Both the position numbers and the translations under genes were made by a program. Shown one piece after another: positions 1-13,400 of a stretch of 64,000 bases of DNA; positions within the stretch are counted from its first letter, which is position 1, and each line of letters starts with the position of its first letter. The notes below the pieces were generated by a model. It was not told where the DNA came from. It ran no database searches and worked only from the letters and a program-made list of their open reading frames with translations. The DNA is from Diphasiastrum complanatum (taxonomy: Eukaryota > Streptophyta > Lycopodiopsida > Lycopodiales > Lycopodiaceae). The DNA is taken from positions 44,542,942 to 44,606,941 of the forward strand of contig CM055097.1 in the NCBI GenBank assembly GCA_029204225.1, given 5' to 3'.

Positions 1-470
1 GGCGGTAGTTTGGAGTTACGGATGAAGCCACAATTGATTTAGAGCTAAGCTATGAAAGCAGCACATAAGCAAGACTTAGCCCTAGAAAGCAGGAAAGAGA
101 GAGATTAAGGAGGCTAAAGAGAGAGATCAATATCATCAGCTGAATAACAAATGACACAGTTTCCCTACTTATAGCCTAGAGGAAGCCCTAAAAGGAAGCT
201 TCCGGTGGCTAGGGCCCAACTGGGAGGAATAATAGTGCGCCCTTCAAAAAGGCCCCCTCTCTCTAGTAATATGTCAAAATGGCTCAATAATGAATAATAA
301 GGCCAAAGGCCAACCATATATTCTAAGTGTCACTAATGAATAAAAAGGGCCCAAGGCCTGCTTATGCATAAAGTAAAGTAAATGTAAATATAAATGAACG
401 CGGCGAATGTAATGAGCCGAGTCCATAACTTTTGGAGCTTCTGCTATTTTGAAGCTCTCATCCAACAGAC
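1..470 (-). mobile_element. Ty3-type LTR fragment, cut by the window edge
   Basis: Read on the minus strand, 200-400 matches the + strand at about 62755-62905. Both share words such as gcataagcaggcct, the following gggccctttttattc, and a later ggcgcactatt. On the minus strand a TATA-like box (TATAAGTA, + positions 166-173) lies downstream of the shared part, as expected of an LTR promoter. The element runs off the left edge and its right limit is approximate. LTR identity is inferred from the TATA box and from the second copy, which follows Ty3 gag remains and a purine-rich stretch. Confidence 0.45.
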
Positions 471-3400
471 TAGTAGTTTCAAGTTTCCTTAACATGTGAC
501 CATTTTTCTTTGAAAGCAAGATTGATTTTGATGCAAAGTTGTGCATTATTCCATAGAAGATGTGTGCTGATTTCCATCATTTGACTTGCTGATGCAGTAC
601 TTCTTGTGAAGGGCAGGATCAATTAAAATCCTGGTGTGGATGGCATACTGATCACAGCTCTCTCACAGGTATCATACTGGGCCAGTCCTTTGCAGTGCTT
701 TTTGATTTGAGCAGAACGTGCTCAAGTTGATTGGCAGTTTTGACTCCTCATATAACATAAACCTGTTAAAACTGAGAAAACGTTACTACCTTACTCTAAA
801 AAACGAGTCCATTCCTTGAACAATGAAATTCTGAAGTGAATGAATACCCAGAACCATCCATTGAAGCACCAAATTTAAGCACCCAAACAAACCTCTATTG
901 CGTGAAATTGGATCTGGCATGTCTTATTGATCACATGGGTTTAGACATATCATAACCAGATAAATTACAGACATACGGTTTCACTTACTAGCCTGGATGT
1001 TTGTTTATCCACTCGTTGGAGCCTATAGTTGAGGCTTCTTGAAAAGAACAAAGTTGAAAATTTCAAGTGGTCTTTGCACAACCTTGCTTTGTAAATTGCT
1101 TTGCAAGTTGTTAGTTATTTCAAAAAGTAAGAACGCTTTATGTGGGGCATTTACTTGAGTAATTTACATCAAGTATTCAGGTCTTATGCTGTCAAGGTAC
1201 ACTACATCGTGCTGTATAGGATGGCTTGGGCATTCTTGGTGAAATTCAATATGTTAGTTGTTGTTATGAACTAAGTCACAAATTTTGGCATAACATGAAA
1301 CATAAAGATTAAAAACGACAATACACAGCAATTTTCGACCAAGAATACTCAATGAATCAAAGTGCTGTGAAACAAGTGCAGCCCTTACATGCGCTATGTA
1401 TATAAAGGGAGGAGTTGAGATACCATGTCCTGATCCTGAAGCAGGCCTATATGTTCGGAAACAGTCAGGTGCCATTGTGAAGGTAACTACTAACGTGTAT
1501 GTCTGATTTTTAGTCGCAACTGTAGTTGGCTTTCAACTAGTGTGCTGCTTTAATTTTTCAACAAAAGACACAGCCATCTCCTCGATCTTTCAACCTGTGC
1601 ATCTCCACTAACTTGCCTGAGTTTCTTTAATTTGGTCCAGAAAAATGTGTCAAACCCTTATTTCTGAGCAATTTCTTTGATATTTTCACATTCTATATGC
1701 AGGCACTTTATAATGTAGATTCAATTGCGTATCAAATGGGGGAAGCCACAGAAATCCTGTCGGACGGTCTTTTTCATGCAACTCCCCATTTTGTTAAGGT
1801 CATTTTATCAACCTTTAGAAAAATGTCTTTTGATAATTTGGTTTAGTAAAGTCTCCAGTAAAAGGCCAGCTGCAGTGAAAGGCCAGTTATTCTTGAAGTA
1901 TGTCCATGTGATTTTGTAGTATCTCATTCACTCAGGATCACGAATGGAGGCAGCAGTAATGCAGTAGTAGGCCAGTTATTCTTGAAGTGTGTTCCTGTGA
2001 TTTTATAGTATCTCATTCAGTCTCTCAGAATGTCTATGAATGCAGGCAGCTCTGGGATCAATAGGAAGCGAGGTTGAACGAAATACTTTCGCGATCTTCA
2101 TGCAGCCACACTGGTATCCATTTCGCTATCAAAAAGCTTGATAAAAGCAACTAAGTTAGTAGAATATTGTCTAGCCATGATGCTTACCTGGATGCCTTCA
2201 CTCAACATAACATTCTTGAGTAGCAGTATAATCCACAATTAGCAATTATCCAACAAATCTCTAGTTCTGTACTAGCATCCTGAACATATGCAAATTTTTT
2301 GGCTTCCATAAATGCGTTTTGCCATATTTTTGTTTGCATCTTGGCATAGCGTCTACTTTTTTATGGCCCCATCTTTATTTGACCAACATTCATTTTGAGG
2401 TCTCAGCATTTTTGTTACATTGACAATGGGCATATCATCTTTTGAAGGAGATTTATAGGCCAAATATTATGCACAGGGGTATCTGCATGGACCATGGGTC
2501 TGCACTTGTCATTTACCAGGTGCTTCATTTCTATTTGGCATCTGTAAAAGAGGCATTGCTGATTAATGACTATTATTGGGCCTCTACGTGTAGCATGCAA
2601 TCCTAGTCCTTGAGTGGCCCCTCATGCAATGTACACAGGCTTGGGGCCTCATTACTAGAAATTGATTGATGAGATGGTTAGCTTCTTCATTGAGGTAGCT
2701 CAAGTTACTGAGTTTAGCATCGATTAGCTTAGTTAGATTAGTAGGATCAGCATATATACAACAGATGCTTGGGGAGATCATTGTTCATCTGCGGACTATG
2801 ATTTTTTTCCAATGCTTTATTAGTACATGTCTTCTCTTCTCTCATGTAGATCTATTGTTCGTACCAGATTATCCACATCTCCTTTACCTTTGTTTGTTTG
2901 TGATATACTTCTAAGTATCTTCAGCTTGCTATATTACAACAACAGAACACAGTACTCTTGCTCCCCACATTTGGCACACTTTCAATTTAACCCATACTTG
3001 TAGAAGTGGTTTTCTCAATATTTCCACTTTCTTTTGGGAGAATGTTCAATACATGGTTCTTGTCAATAGTATCAATTCTAGAACAAGACGTATTTCTTGT
3101 GGTGTGCATCAAATAGTTGTTGCTCTGTGATTTGGCCTTTGATGATATTTTCACTTCAAGAGTATAATATTTATAAGGAAAGATGTAAAAAATAGATATA
3201 ATGGAATGCCTATAAATCTTCTCTTCTTTCATCATTTTAGTAGCATTGTAAATTCAAGTATTGGTAAACCAAAAGGTGATATGACCAAGAGGAAAGTTGA
3301 CAAGATATTCTACAGTAAGAATGTGACATCATAATTTTTTGATAATTTGATGATTGGCATTTGTGAGAAGAATGATTGTTGTAGTCGAAAATTGTAAGAC

Positions 3401-4133
3401 AAAATAAGATGATGACACAAGTACCAAGTCTTGAAGCTTGAAGGCAAGCTCAAGAGAACATGGGTGCAAGATGGGAACTTAGGAAATTAATACTAGAACT
3501 CTATATGAATGTTCTTTATATCGAATAAGATTGGAGAATTTTTGGGTGCTTTAAAGTGGACTAACCTTTGGACCGACATGTTACTCTATCTAAATGTAGA
3601 ATATGAAGTGAGGGCAATGATGTTTGGAAGCTTTATGATGCGATGTATTTTCTGTCCACTCAATGTTCAATTTTATATAGCTGATTGTTGATTTTCACAA
3701 TGTGAGCACTATCCAAACTAAGTAACATTGCTTAGATGAATTTGTGTAACTTTTTCCTTGCCTTCAAGGAACATTATTTTGTATTCTACAACTTTTTGCT
3801 GACTTTGAACCAAAAATATCACTTTCTCAAGGGAACTTTTCCTCTTTTGAACTACATCTGTCGAAAATTGACATACAGTTTTTTGGCAAGTTCAAAGTTT
3901 TATATGGTGCACATACTATGAAAGTCTAAGTTGTCAATAACTTTATGTAAATAATGTTCAAGCTAATTTTCATGAACTATTGGCTTGTTATTGACAGGGA
4001 TGAACCTTTAAAATTTTCAACAAACAGTGAGGTATGCAATAATTAAAATTTTCTTCCGTCTTAGTTCTAAAATGCATCTTGCTCTTTTGCTTGTTGTAGA
4101 AATAACCTTTCATTATCTGTGTTGTAGCTTGCG

Positions 4134-4136
<3 letters not shown>
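471..4136. other. Gene-free AT-rich interval
   Basis: All reading frames are short and none resembles a known family. The sequence is AT-rich with no repeat that I could pair with another part of the window. A short near-duplicate phrase (ggccagttattcttgaagt) occurs around 1880 and 1970. Nothing functional is supported here. Confidence 0.5.
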
Positions 4137-4218
<82 letters not shown>

Positions 4219-4815
4219 CACTAGCATAGTGTGCCCGCCAATGACGGTCGATGGTGTGTATGTGTATGTGTGCGTATATGTATGTGTACGTGTATGTGTC
4301 GTACGTGTATGTGTATGTGTATGTGTGTGTATCTATGCGTGTATGTGTATGTATATGTGTGTATGTGTATGTATGTGTGTGTATGTGTATGTATATGCAT
4401 ATATGTGCATGTGTACGTATATGCGTATGTGGATGTGTGTGTGTGTATGTATATGTATGTATATGTATATATGCATATGTATGTGTGTATATGTGTTTGT
4501 ATACATGTGTATATGTATATATATCTATATGTGTATATCTATGTGTATGTGTATATCTATGTGTATGTGTATGTCTGTGTCTATATGTGTGTATATGTGT
4601 AAGTATATGTTGTGAATGTGTATGTAAATTGTATGTGTTTGTATATATATGTGTGTGTGTGTGTGTGTATTTGTATGTGTATGTATAAATGTATATGTAT
4701 GTGTATGTGTATTGTCTATATGTGTGCATGTGTATGTATATGAATGTATGCTTGTGTGTATGTGCATGTTTATGTGCATGTGCATGTGCATGTGCATGTG
4801 CATGTGCATGTGCAT
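4137..4815. repeat. Compound microsatellite (TC)n-(AC)n-(TATGTG)n-(CATGTG)n
   Basis: A pure TC run at about 4137-4202 passes into (AC)n to 4220. After a short unique stretch comes about 570 bp of diverged TG-rich repeat (TGTATG, TATATG, CTATGTG variants), ending in a regular (CATGTG)n block at 4765-4815. Long frames across it encode only His/Thr/Tyr or Cys/Val/Tyr runs and are low-complexity artefacts, not genes. Confidence 0.95.
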
Positions 4816-5866
<1,051 letters not shown>

Positions 5867-6756
5867 CCAACTGACACACATGATTAAGTTCCTTTTCTCA
5901 TATGCGAATTTCAGGTTGGAGATCACAAGTCACAAAAAACTCTCACTTTTGGAGAATTTTCTGAGAGGACTATCTCAAAGTACTATTGATTGTTTCTCTT
6001 GAAAGCATGTACCATTGGATTGTTTTGATTTTTGAAGAAATTTTCATTGAGCTATACTCTATATTCTGTATGCTGGCCCTAGAAGTGATATAGAATTTAA
6101 TTTTTCTTGTCAATTCTATTGAAGTTCATCTAATTGTCAAAATGCCATCCAACTCTATCTGAACTTTGCACTTTTATAGCAAGAGGATATTGTGAAGATT
6201 TTGGTTATGAAAATTCTGCACTTTCTTGAGTAATTTGGGGGTTTCCCGAATCTTTTTTTTGAAAAATATTGTCCCCCGGAGAAGATTTACTTTATTCTTT
6301 TGTTAGATATAGTACTTGTATGAACTGTAGTATAACATGCGAGCAACGGATCAGTATATCATAGTCATGCAGATTTTCTGCCATTGCCACTGGAAAGATT
6401 TTTATTCATGTAATCCAGCATTGTCAGGAAGCTATGTGGTGTATAAAGGAAGTAGATATTATACAGCTAGGTTTCACAGACATGAACCTCATTCCTGTTA
6501 ACTTGCAGGCTATATCACTAATCTTGATGTCCATACATCTGATTTACTACCAGATTATGTAGAACTGAACTGTAGTCATGGACCTTTAGGTGGCATAGAG
6601 TTGCTTGTATAGAAACAACTTTTTTTTTGTGTGAGGAGAGTTTTCTGAACCCATCTAATCACTTGAAAAAGTTTTTCCACGGTGTAGGATATATGTCCTG
6701 TAGAGCGATTAGTAAGAGATTGTTTTTTCTCCTCTTTATTTTCCTCATCACCAGCT
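5867..6756. other. Gene-free AT-rich interval
   Basis: No reading frame of note and no repeat relation found within the window. It lies between the microsatellite and the first copia gag remnant. Confidence 0.45.
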
Positions 6757-7090
6757 CATCACGTATGCACTCGCCAATAGAATGCAGTTCATCCCTTATT
6801 GTCTTGATTTTAGTCATATAAGTCTGAATGTGTATGACTTCAAAAACATAATCCTTGATGGATTTGACATCTCGAACTGCTCCTTTAGCACATCCCATGC
6901 CTGTCTTGGTGTAACGACATCACTTATGTGGGTAATGATGTGATGAAGGTCAAGGCTCTCCTAATTTTTCTGTTGCAAATTTTGGTGTCCGCTTCATTTG
7001 GTGGTCTTTGCTCATCTCCTGTGATGACATCCGACAATTCTTTCTCGATCCAGATGTTTTTCATTTTGAACTTCCATACTGACAAATTCC
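6757..7090 (-). pseudogene. Ty1/copia gag fragment (UBN2-type capsid region)
   Basis: On the minus strand this reads as broken copia gag, with recognisable stretches such as KFKMKNI, VITGDE, RPPNEAD and TYMTKIKTIRDELHS. It is closely similar over most of its length to the gag of element E3 (about 21360-21760) but has a short internal deletion near 6840 and several frame breaks. In E3 the same region feeds directly into a zinc knuckle, which is absent here. It is a dead capsid fragment lying just past the LTR that follows the pol remnant at 7481-8650. Confidence 0.8.
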
Positions 7091-7134
7091 AAGGGCTAGC
7101 TATGGAGTATCATAACAACATAGTAAGCACACTA

Positions 7135-7470
7135 TGAAAGCTTGAAAAAACCAGCTATGGAGTAGAACACAAAAGCAAGAGAGAGAGGACTTCAAAGCTC
7201 ACACAACTTGAATGATTATTCAAAGTGTAGTAGGGCGTGGAAACCCCTCCAAACTTTGGGCTACATTTAGCATGTAATGTATAGAGGTGGTGTCTTGCTA
7301 ATTCTAGCTCTAGAACCCACATGGGTCCTCAACCTACTTGTTATAACTTGCCTAATTAGCACAAGTGGGGTGTACTATATACATAAATGTTTTACTCCCA
7401 TGTCTTATGCACAACTTCTAAGTTACAAGTATACAAGCCTTAAGAGGCAAAATAGGCATTTATTTCAACA
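7135..7470 (-). mobile_element. 3' LTR of the copia element at 7481-8650
   Basis: In element orientation the LTR starts TGTTGAAATAAATG immediately after a polypurine tract. It contains TATA-like sequence (TATGTATATAG). Its far end is not sharply defined; the left coordinate is a guess at where LTR gives way to the gag fragment. No matching second LTR was found in the window. Confidence 0.55.
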
Positions 7471-7480
7471 CCCCCCCTCA
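7471..7480 (-). other. Polypurine tract (plus-strand primer) of the copia element
   Basis: The minus strand reads TGAGGGGGGG immediately before the LTR start TGTTG. This is the usual copia arrangement: end of pol, purine tract, then LTR. It fixes the LTR boundary at 7470. Confidence 0.75.
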
Positions 7481-8650
7481 ATGGCTATTTTGTTCATACC
7501 AATGCCTAGCATGCTACGAAACTTTTCAAATTTTTCTCTACTAAGTGCCTTAGTAAAGATATATGTTGCTTGATCGTTGGTATCACAGTACTCGAGCTGA
7601 ATTTCTCCGCTTTTGTATCTTTTCTCGTAAGAAGTGCTAATCCACCTCAATATGCTTCGTACGAGCATGGTACACAGGATTTTTGGCAAGTTGGATGCAA
7701 CTCTGGCTGTCACATTGAAGAATAGTAGGACCATCCTATGGAATCTGCACCTCCCCAAGAAGTCTTCTGAGCCATATTGCCTCGCAGGTAGCTTTTGTCG
7801 TTGCCCTGTACTCAGTCTCTGTCGATGATAAGGGTAACTGTGGGCTGTTTCTGGGCAACCCCTTTGCCTTGAGCATGCACCTTGCACACTCCACAATAGT
7901 TCGGTTCTTTCTCTCTGCTACGCCGTTTTGCTGAGGGGTATGAGGAGCTGTAAGCTGTCTTTTGATACCATTGGCCTTGCAGAATTCCACAAATTCTGTC
8001 TTAATGAACTCTCCACCACCGTCTGACCTGAGCATCTTTATCTTCTTTCCTGAATGTTCTTCTACCAAAGCTTTGAAATGTAGGAAGTACTTGAATGCTT
8101 CAGATTTTAACTTCAAGAAATAAATCCAAATCTTGCGTGAGAAGTCATCAATAAAGGTCATAAAGTAATATGCCCCCCCTGCAGATTTTGTTTGGGTTGG
8201 CCCCCACAAATCTGAACGTATCAAGTCAAGTATGTAGGCTGCCCTGGTGGTGCTCTCCTTGGTAAATTTATGTCTTTGTTGTTTTCCCATAGCGCAAGCC
8301 TCGCAAACTGAAGAGCTTGGCTAAACAACTGGAAGCCCCTCCACCATATGATGCTGGTTCAACACCTGCATGCTTTGGTAGCCAAGATGTCCATACCTCT
8401 CATGTCACAATCTATCGACATCACTTCCTTTTGCTGTATACGCATGCTGACTAGGGATAGAAGTGTACAACCTGTATAGATTATCTTCCTGCAATCCTTT
8501 GGCCACAATTTTCATATTATCACTCAAGTCCAACACAAGACAAGAAGTAGCATCAAATTCTACTTTCATATTTTGTTGAGTGATAGCTCTTACTAAAAGA
8601 AGATTTTTAGCAAGTCCTGGTACATATAAGACATTCTTAATGACTTTGAC
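7481..8650 (-). pseudogene. Ty1/copia pol remnant: protease end, integrase, RNase H
   Basis: Reading leftward on the minus strand: a protease/linker piece (8405-8650; NVLYVPGLAKNLL), the HHCC zinc region of integrase (ends CEACAMGKQQRHKF near 8290), then the integrase core with DLW, SDGGGEF and [13 protein letters not shown] (7900-8290). At about 7840 the frame passes directly from integrase (AKGLP) into RNase H (LSSTETEYRA), so the integrase C-terminus and the whole reverse transcriptase are missing. RNase H continues with frame changes to FTKALSREKF near 7500. A copia pol normally runs protease-integrase-RT-RNase H over about 4 kb. This copy is internally deleted and non-functional. Confidence 0.9.
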
Positions 8651-9125
8651 TTCTCCAGGTCCAAGCCGAGTCAGGTGGCGAAGTGGGAGCAAGATGAGAT
8701 GCAAGGTCGACATTGGTTAATGCGAGTTGTTGACGAAAAGCAGAGCAAGCGTTATGATGGCGAGAAAGACCGGCACCTTGCACATAAAGGCGACCACAGC
8801 CTGCACATGGAACACGGGGGCGAAAAGAGGAAGAAGGAGAAAGCTGAGAAACTGAAAGAGAGGAAGAAAGCTGATGGCGAAGATGAGGCGGACAGTATGG
8901 CACCACCTGGCCAGAGGAGACAAGCAAGGAATTCGCAACATCACGGTGGGCTTCACAACGCGCGCATGAAGGGGAAGCACTAGAAGGATGCTCTGAAGGG
9001 GAAGTAGGTCTCTTTTCTCCACGTCGAACAAGAGGATTGAAATCTGGAAGTTGCAAAGGATGAGAAGATTCTTGAGAAACCATATTGACAGGTAAAGATC
9101 CAGCCGCTGCCTCCGAAGATTCCAA
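8651..9125 (-). pseudogene. Unrecognised ORF with Cys/His zinc-finger-like motif
   Basis: An open minus-strand frame of about 160 codons abuts the copia protease remnant. It is rich in Ser, Pro and Arg. It contains CARC near the middle and, further on, CAGC-x12-HHNAC, which has the spacing of a C2H2/C2HC finger. It has no copia gag or protease features upstream of the junction at about 8650, and no methionine codon opens it. It could be a captured host exon or the N-terminus of a non-LTR retroelement. I do not recognise it and assign no function. Confidence 0.4.
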
Positions 9126-10041
9126 GAATTAGTGTGAAGCCTCCTTGTTGGCCAACAAGACCCTGCTACGAATCCTGCAGGCTTTGCTTTTCAGTAGAAT
9201 GAGTTTTCAAAGACTTACGCCAATGACTGGCTGCCCTACAATCTGTCATGACCTGTTTATAGCTCTAATTGTATGCTTGCTTATCCAAATCTGAAGAAAT
9301 CTAGCTGCGATAGGTCGCCCTACTATCGAAAATCAGCTCCTTGATCACCACTATTGCCGCAAAGCCTTCAACTCTTTCTACTCCAGGTTTACAACTTTCC
9401 ATTCTTTCTTGCAAAGCGGGAAGACCCCAAATTATTATATTCTAACCTCAATCTACTGATTTCTAACCCCAGAGTACTGATTCTGTCGCAATCTGCTAAA
9501 ATCTGACCCCAAATTAATGATCTCTAACCCCAATATACTAATTCATGGTCGACAACTGCTAACATCACTTGATCGGGACTGGCCGCTGAAGCAACAGGGG
9601 TTTTCACCCAAAGAGCTTGATATCTTTCTCTATACAGAACGATTTTTTGTGAAATCAAACTATGCAGGAGGGCGATTCCCTGGTGCGAATCAGTCCACAG
9701 GTGTCCGCTGGTGTGAAGTGTGCTTCATAAGACGCTCCTAACTGTTCAATTCACACTCCTTTTATGTACAACATGAAATCTAGTGGAAATCATCATGGAC
9801 ATGACTCCAAACTCAAGATAGGAAGATAATGTTTTAATAATCTTCACAATATTTAAGACTGATTTGTTCAGATCTTAAGTGTGTGTGAGATATCAAACCA
9901 AAATTGAACTAGAATCAATTTCTTTGAGGAGTGAATTGTTAAGATATTTGTAGTTGATCTATTATACCATCATCCAAGTTGAACTAGGATTGATTGGGCT
10001 GAGATTAGAAATTTTTTGAAAGCTAGAAATCTATTTATTAT
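9126..10041. other. Unassigned interval
   Basis: No domain recognised. The stretch around 9430-9545 repeats short phrases (ctgatttctaacccc, taatgatctctaacccc) that suggest a small decayed tandem repeat. The remainder is AT-rich and frame-poor. Confidence 0.4.
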
Positions 10042-10909
10042 AGGTTTGCTGAAAATGATGTTACCATCTTGCTAATCTATGTGGATGATATCATCTTGAG
10101 TGGTGGAGACAATCAAGATGTGGAGGATATCAAGAATGCTCTTAAGAAGGAGTTTGAGGTGCATGATCTTGGTAATTTGCATTACATTTTAGAAATAGAA
10201 GTCATTAGATCTTTTCAATCTACTTTCATTTGTCAAGAGAAGTATGCTAATTCTATTCTAGAGAGATTTCATATGGTAGATGCAAAAGCTATTGATACAC
10301 CTATGGAGTCTCATGTAAAGCTAACTATAAGAGGTAATGAAAGATCCTTTAGACATTACTCTCTATAGGAAGCTAGTTGGTTCACTCATCTATCTAACCA
10401 TTACTAGACCTGATCTAAACTATTGTGTTGGAAGATTGAGTCAATTCATGCAAGATCCTAGTGAGGAGCATTGGAAGCTAGGAAAGCGAGTTTTGAGGTA
10501 CATCATTGGAACTCGAGATTTTGACATATTGTATGCGGGTTCATCACCTAATCTTTTTGGATTTTCAGATTCGGACTATGTTGGAGATGTAATGGATAGT
10601 AAATACATTAGTGCTTATTGTATTTTCATAGGTGATGGATCTATATCATGGATGTCAAAGAAACAAGCCACTATCTCATTGTCATCTAATGAGGCCGAGT
10701 ACAAAGCTCTTACACATTGCACAAAGGAGATGGTATGGATCAAGATAATGATCAAGGATCTTCACTTGCTGGACTTTTCAGAGAGCCCAATCATCTTTTG
10801 TGACAATCAATCAGCCCAAAGAATGGCATCCAATCCTATCTTTCATGCTAGAAGCAAGCATATTGAGATACAATATCATTTTGTGAGGGAGCGGGTCATT
10901 GCAGAATGA
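10042..10909 (+). pseudogene. Ty1/copia reverse transcriptase-RNase H fragment
   Basis: The fragment opens just before the RT catalytic motif LIYVDDIILSGG (10069 onward) and continues through the RT end (DLGNLHYIL, DTPMES). A frameshift near 10340 leads into LVGSLIYLTITRPDL and RNase H (DSDYVGD, SSNEAEYKA, FCDNQSA, HARSKHIEIQYHF). RNase H stops short of the usual ADIFTKPL tail. There is no LTR on either side, so this is an isolated pol scrap, perhaps left by the deletion that also removed the left end of E1. Confidence 0.9.
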
Positions 10910-11360
10910 TCATACTCACTCATAACAAAGCCTTAAGAGAGTAAAAAAGTGTTAAGCTTAGCATACCATCTCCTTGGTGCTTGCTTAAGGCATTAGAGGA
11001 GTTCTAAATCCAAAAAAGACTCTTTGTAAAGATTCTCTTTATATTTTTTCTTAAAGTTTTCTTATACATGGACCAATCAAAACACTCAAATTTGAAAGCT
11101 ACGAAACGTAACTTTTTGAGTCCACATTTTGATTCCACATTAAAAATGGCATAACTTTTTAGTAGTAAGTCCAAATTTAGCAAAGTTTGGTGCATTGGAA
11201 AGCTCTTAACAAGGGCTTTCCAATGATATGTTAGATGACATACTTTTGAGATATGAATAAAAAGTTATGGCAAGTCAAAAGTATTAGTGTTATAATATTG
11301 TAATAATATAAAAGACATCTTGCACGAATTCTTAAAGGGTCTTTTTGGAGCTCAAAACTC
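10910..11360. other. Unassigned AT-rich spacer between two copia pieces
   Basis: No copia domain, LTR terminus or other family recognised. Phrases such as ggaaagctcttaac and gggctttccaatgatatg form a loose inverted pair around 11200-11225. Confidence 0.35.
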
Positions 11361-11740
11361 CCCTAATGCCATACAAACTCTTTTCTAGAAGACACACATG
11401 ATTTGGCTTCGTTGATAAAATGTAGCTCTCGGGTTGCTCCATGTACACTTCCTCCTCAAGATCACCATTCAAGAATGCATTTGAAATGTCCATTTGCCAT
11501 AGATCCCATCTATAAATTGTAGCAAGTGAAATGATGACTCGAATGCTTACCATCTTTGCCACGAGTGCAAAGGTCTCATCATAGTCAATTCCTTGTTGTT
11601 GAGCATATCATTTTGCCACTAACCTTGTCTTGTACTTGTTGATAGATCCATCTTGGTTTGTCTACACCTTGAAGATCCATTTGCATCCAATAGCTTTCTT
11701 GTCCTTAGGCAACTCCACCAATCTCCATGTTCCATTCTTC
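11361..11740 (-). pseudogene. E1 reverse transcriptase N-terminal part
   Basis: Contains degenerate GCKWIFKV, YDETF and AKMVSIRVIISLA, then QMDISNAFLNGDLEEEVYMEQPE and LEKSLYGI. It has in-frame stops and then loses copia similarity before the QAPR and YVDD motifs. Without the YVDD catalytic box this cannot be an active RT. Confidence 0.85.
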
Positions 11741-12878
11741 ATAAGAACTTGATACTCGAGATCCACTCCTCTTCTTTCCTTGTTTGATCTACATTTGTAG
11801 GCTCATCCAAAAAGGTTAGGAAAGCAACATAATTTTCGAAAACTACTTGCTTACCCTTTTGGGTATATGTGAGCCTTGAAGGTACTTGTCTTTCTCTTGA
11901 TGTTCTCCTTGGCTTTTGACTTGATGAAGGTCCATCATCACCACCATCCAAAGTAAGATCCTTCTCATTGACATCAAGAATGTTAGATCCATCCACTCTA
12001 CCATCAATCATGCTTGAAGACACCTTTGGAATATTCTCCTCATCAAAAATGACATCTCTACCAACAATCACCTTGTTAGTAGAAGGAATGTAAACCTTGT
12101 AGGCTTTACTCACCTCACTATATCCAACAAAAATACCTCTTCTTGAAGATGGATTCTCCTTGGTCCTATTATCAAGAGTAATGTTGACATAGCATGTGCA
12201 TCCAAAGGTTCTTAGAAAGTTGACACTTGGCCTTCTCTTGAATAGCATCTCAAAAAGTGTCCTTCCATCCAAAATAGCACTCGGCCACCTATTGCACAAG
12301 AAATTGGCACACAACAAAGCTTGATCCCAAAATGGTTTGTCAAGATTATCACTTAACCTCATAGCTTTAGCACTTTCACATAAAGTCCTTTTCTTTCTTT
12401 CAGCCACTCCATTTTGTTGTGGGGTCCTTGATGTTGTATACTCCCTCTTGATCCCATGCTCATCACAAAAGGCCTTGAACTTGTTAGATATGTACTCGCC
12501 ACCATTGTCACCTCTCAAGCACTTGATCTTTGTGAAAAATTGGTTCTCCCTTGCATTCTTGAACTTGACAAAGACATCATACACTTCATCCTTGCTCTTT
12601 AGTAGATAGATCCAACAAAATCTACTAAAATAATCAATGAATGTTACATACATCTTAGCTCCACTATTGCTAATTGTAGTAAATCCATGAATATCCGAAT
12701 GTACAAGTTGAAAAGGCTTTGTAGATCTAGAAATAGATCTAGTATAAGGTAGTCTATGTGACTTAGACAAAGCACAAGACTCACAAACATGCTTGTCATT
12801 ACTTAAGGAACTTGGAAGACCAATCACAACCTTCTTCCTTGCCATTACCTCCAATGACTTGAAGTTGAGGTGTTCCAT
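11739..12878 (-). pseudogene. E1 integrase
   Basis: One long open minus-strand frame of about 379 codons. It holds the C-terminal half of the HHCC region (CESCALSKSHRLPY) and the catalytic core with DIHG, RGDNGGEYIS and [14 protein letters not shown], which supply the D, D and E positions. It then has the copia C-terminal region (FGCTCYVN, RGIFVGYSEVSKAY, VGRDVIFDE). Copia integrase joins cDNA to chromosomal DNA. The frame itself is well preserved although the element is truncated. Confidence 0.9.
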
Positions 12879-13339
12879 CCTTTTGTTTCAAACCTCTTAA
12901 ATAGAAATTTGCTCCCTTGCAACACATCCAACTTGGTTAGCAATAACACAAGCATCAAGTTTGAACAACTTCTCTTGTCTTTTACCTTTTCAATCAAGAC
13001 ATCCTTCCTTTTGATCAAACAAGTATCTCCATCAAACTCCACCTTGAGGCCCTTACTTAGCATTTGACTCACACTAAGCAAATTTTTGGTAATAGATGGA
13101 ATAAACAAGACATCCTCCAAATGAACATTCCTATTTGTAGAGAGAGAAATAGGAATTGTGCCAATCCCTTTGATTGCACACTCACCATCATTGGCCGTGT
13201 AGATCACCCTCTTGTCATCTCCATATGCCAACAAAGAAGTGAAGTACTCTTTGTGAAAGGTCATGTGTGAACTTGCTCCACTATCAATCCACCAAGGATC
13301 TAGATCTCCATCATTAGCAAGCATACATGAAGACATCAC
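12845..13339 (-). pseudogene. E1 protease
   Basis: The frame carries the aspartic protease active-site motif WWIDSGASSHM followed by the copia spacer (FIPSITKNLLSVSQ, VEFDGDTCLI). The end shifts frame at 12845-12878 into the integrase frame. The enzyme matures the Gag-Pol polyprotein in active elements. Confidence 0.88.
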
Positions 13340-13400
13340 AAAAACATCATCATTTGCATATTGAACATCACAAAAGCATCATCATTTGCATCTATCCTTA
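13335..13400. repeat. 33-bp tandem duplication at the E1 gag-protease junction
   Basis: The phrase acatcacaaaa-catcatcatttgcat occurs twice in a row, about 33 bp apart. It lies exactly where a zinc knuckle would be expected between gag and protease; no CX2CX4HX4C motif is visible in E1. The duplication and loss of the knuckle may be parts of one rearrangement. Confidence 0.7.
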
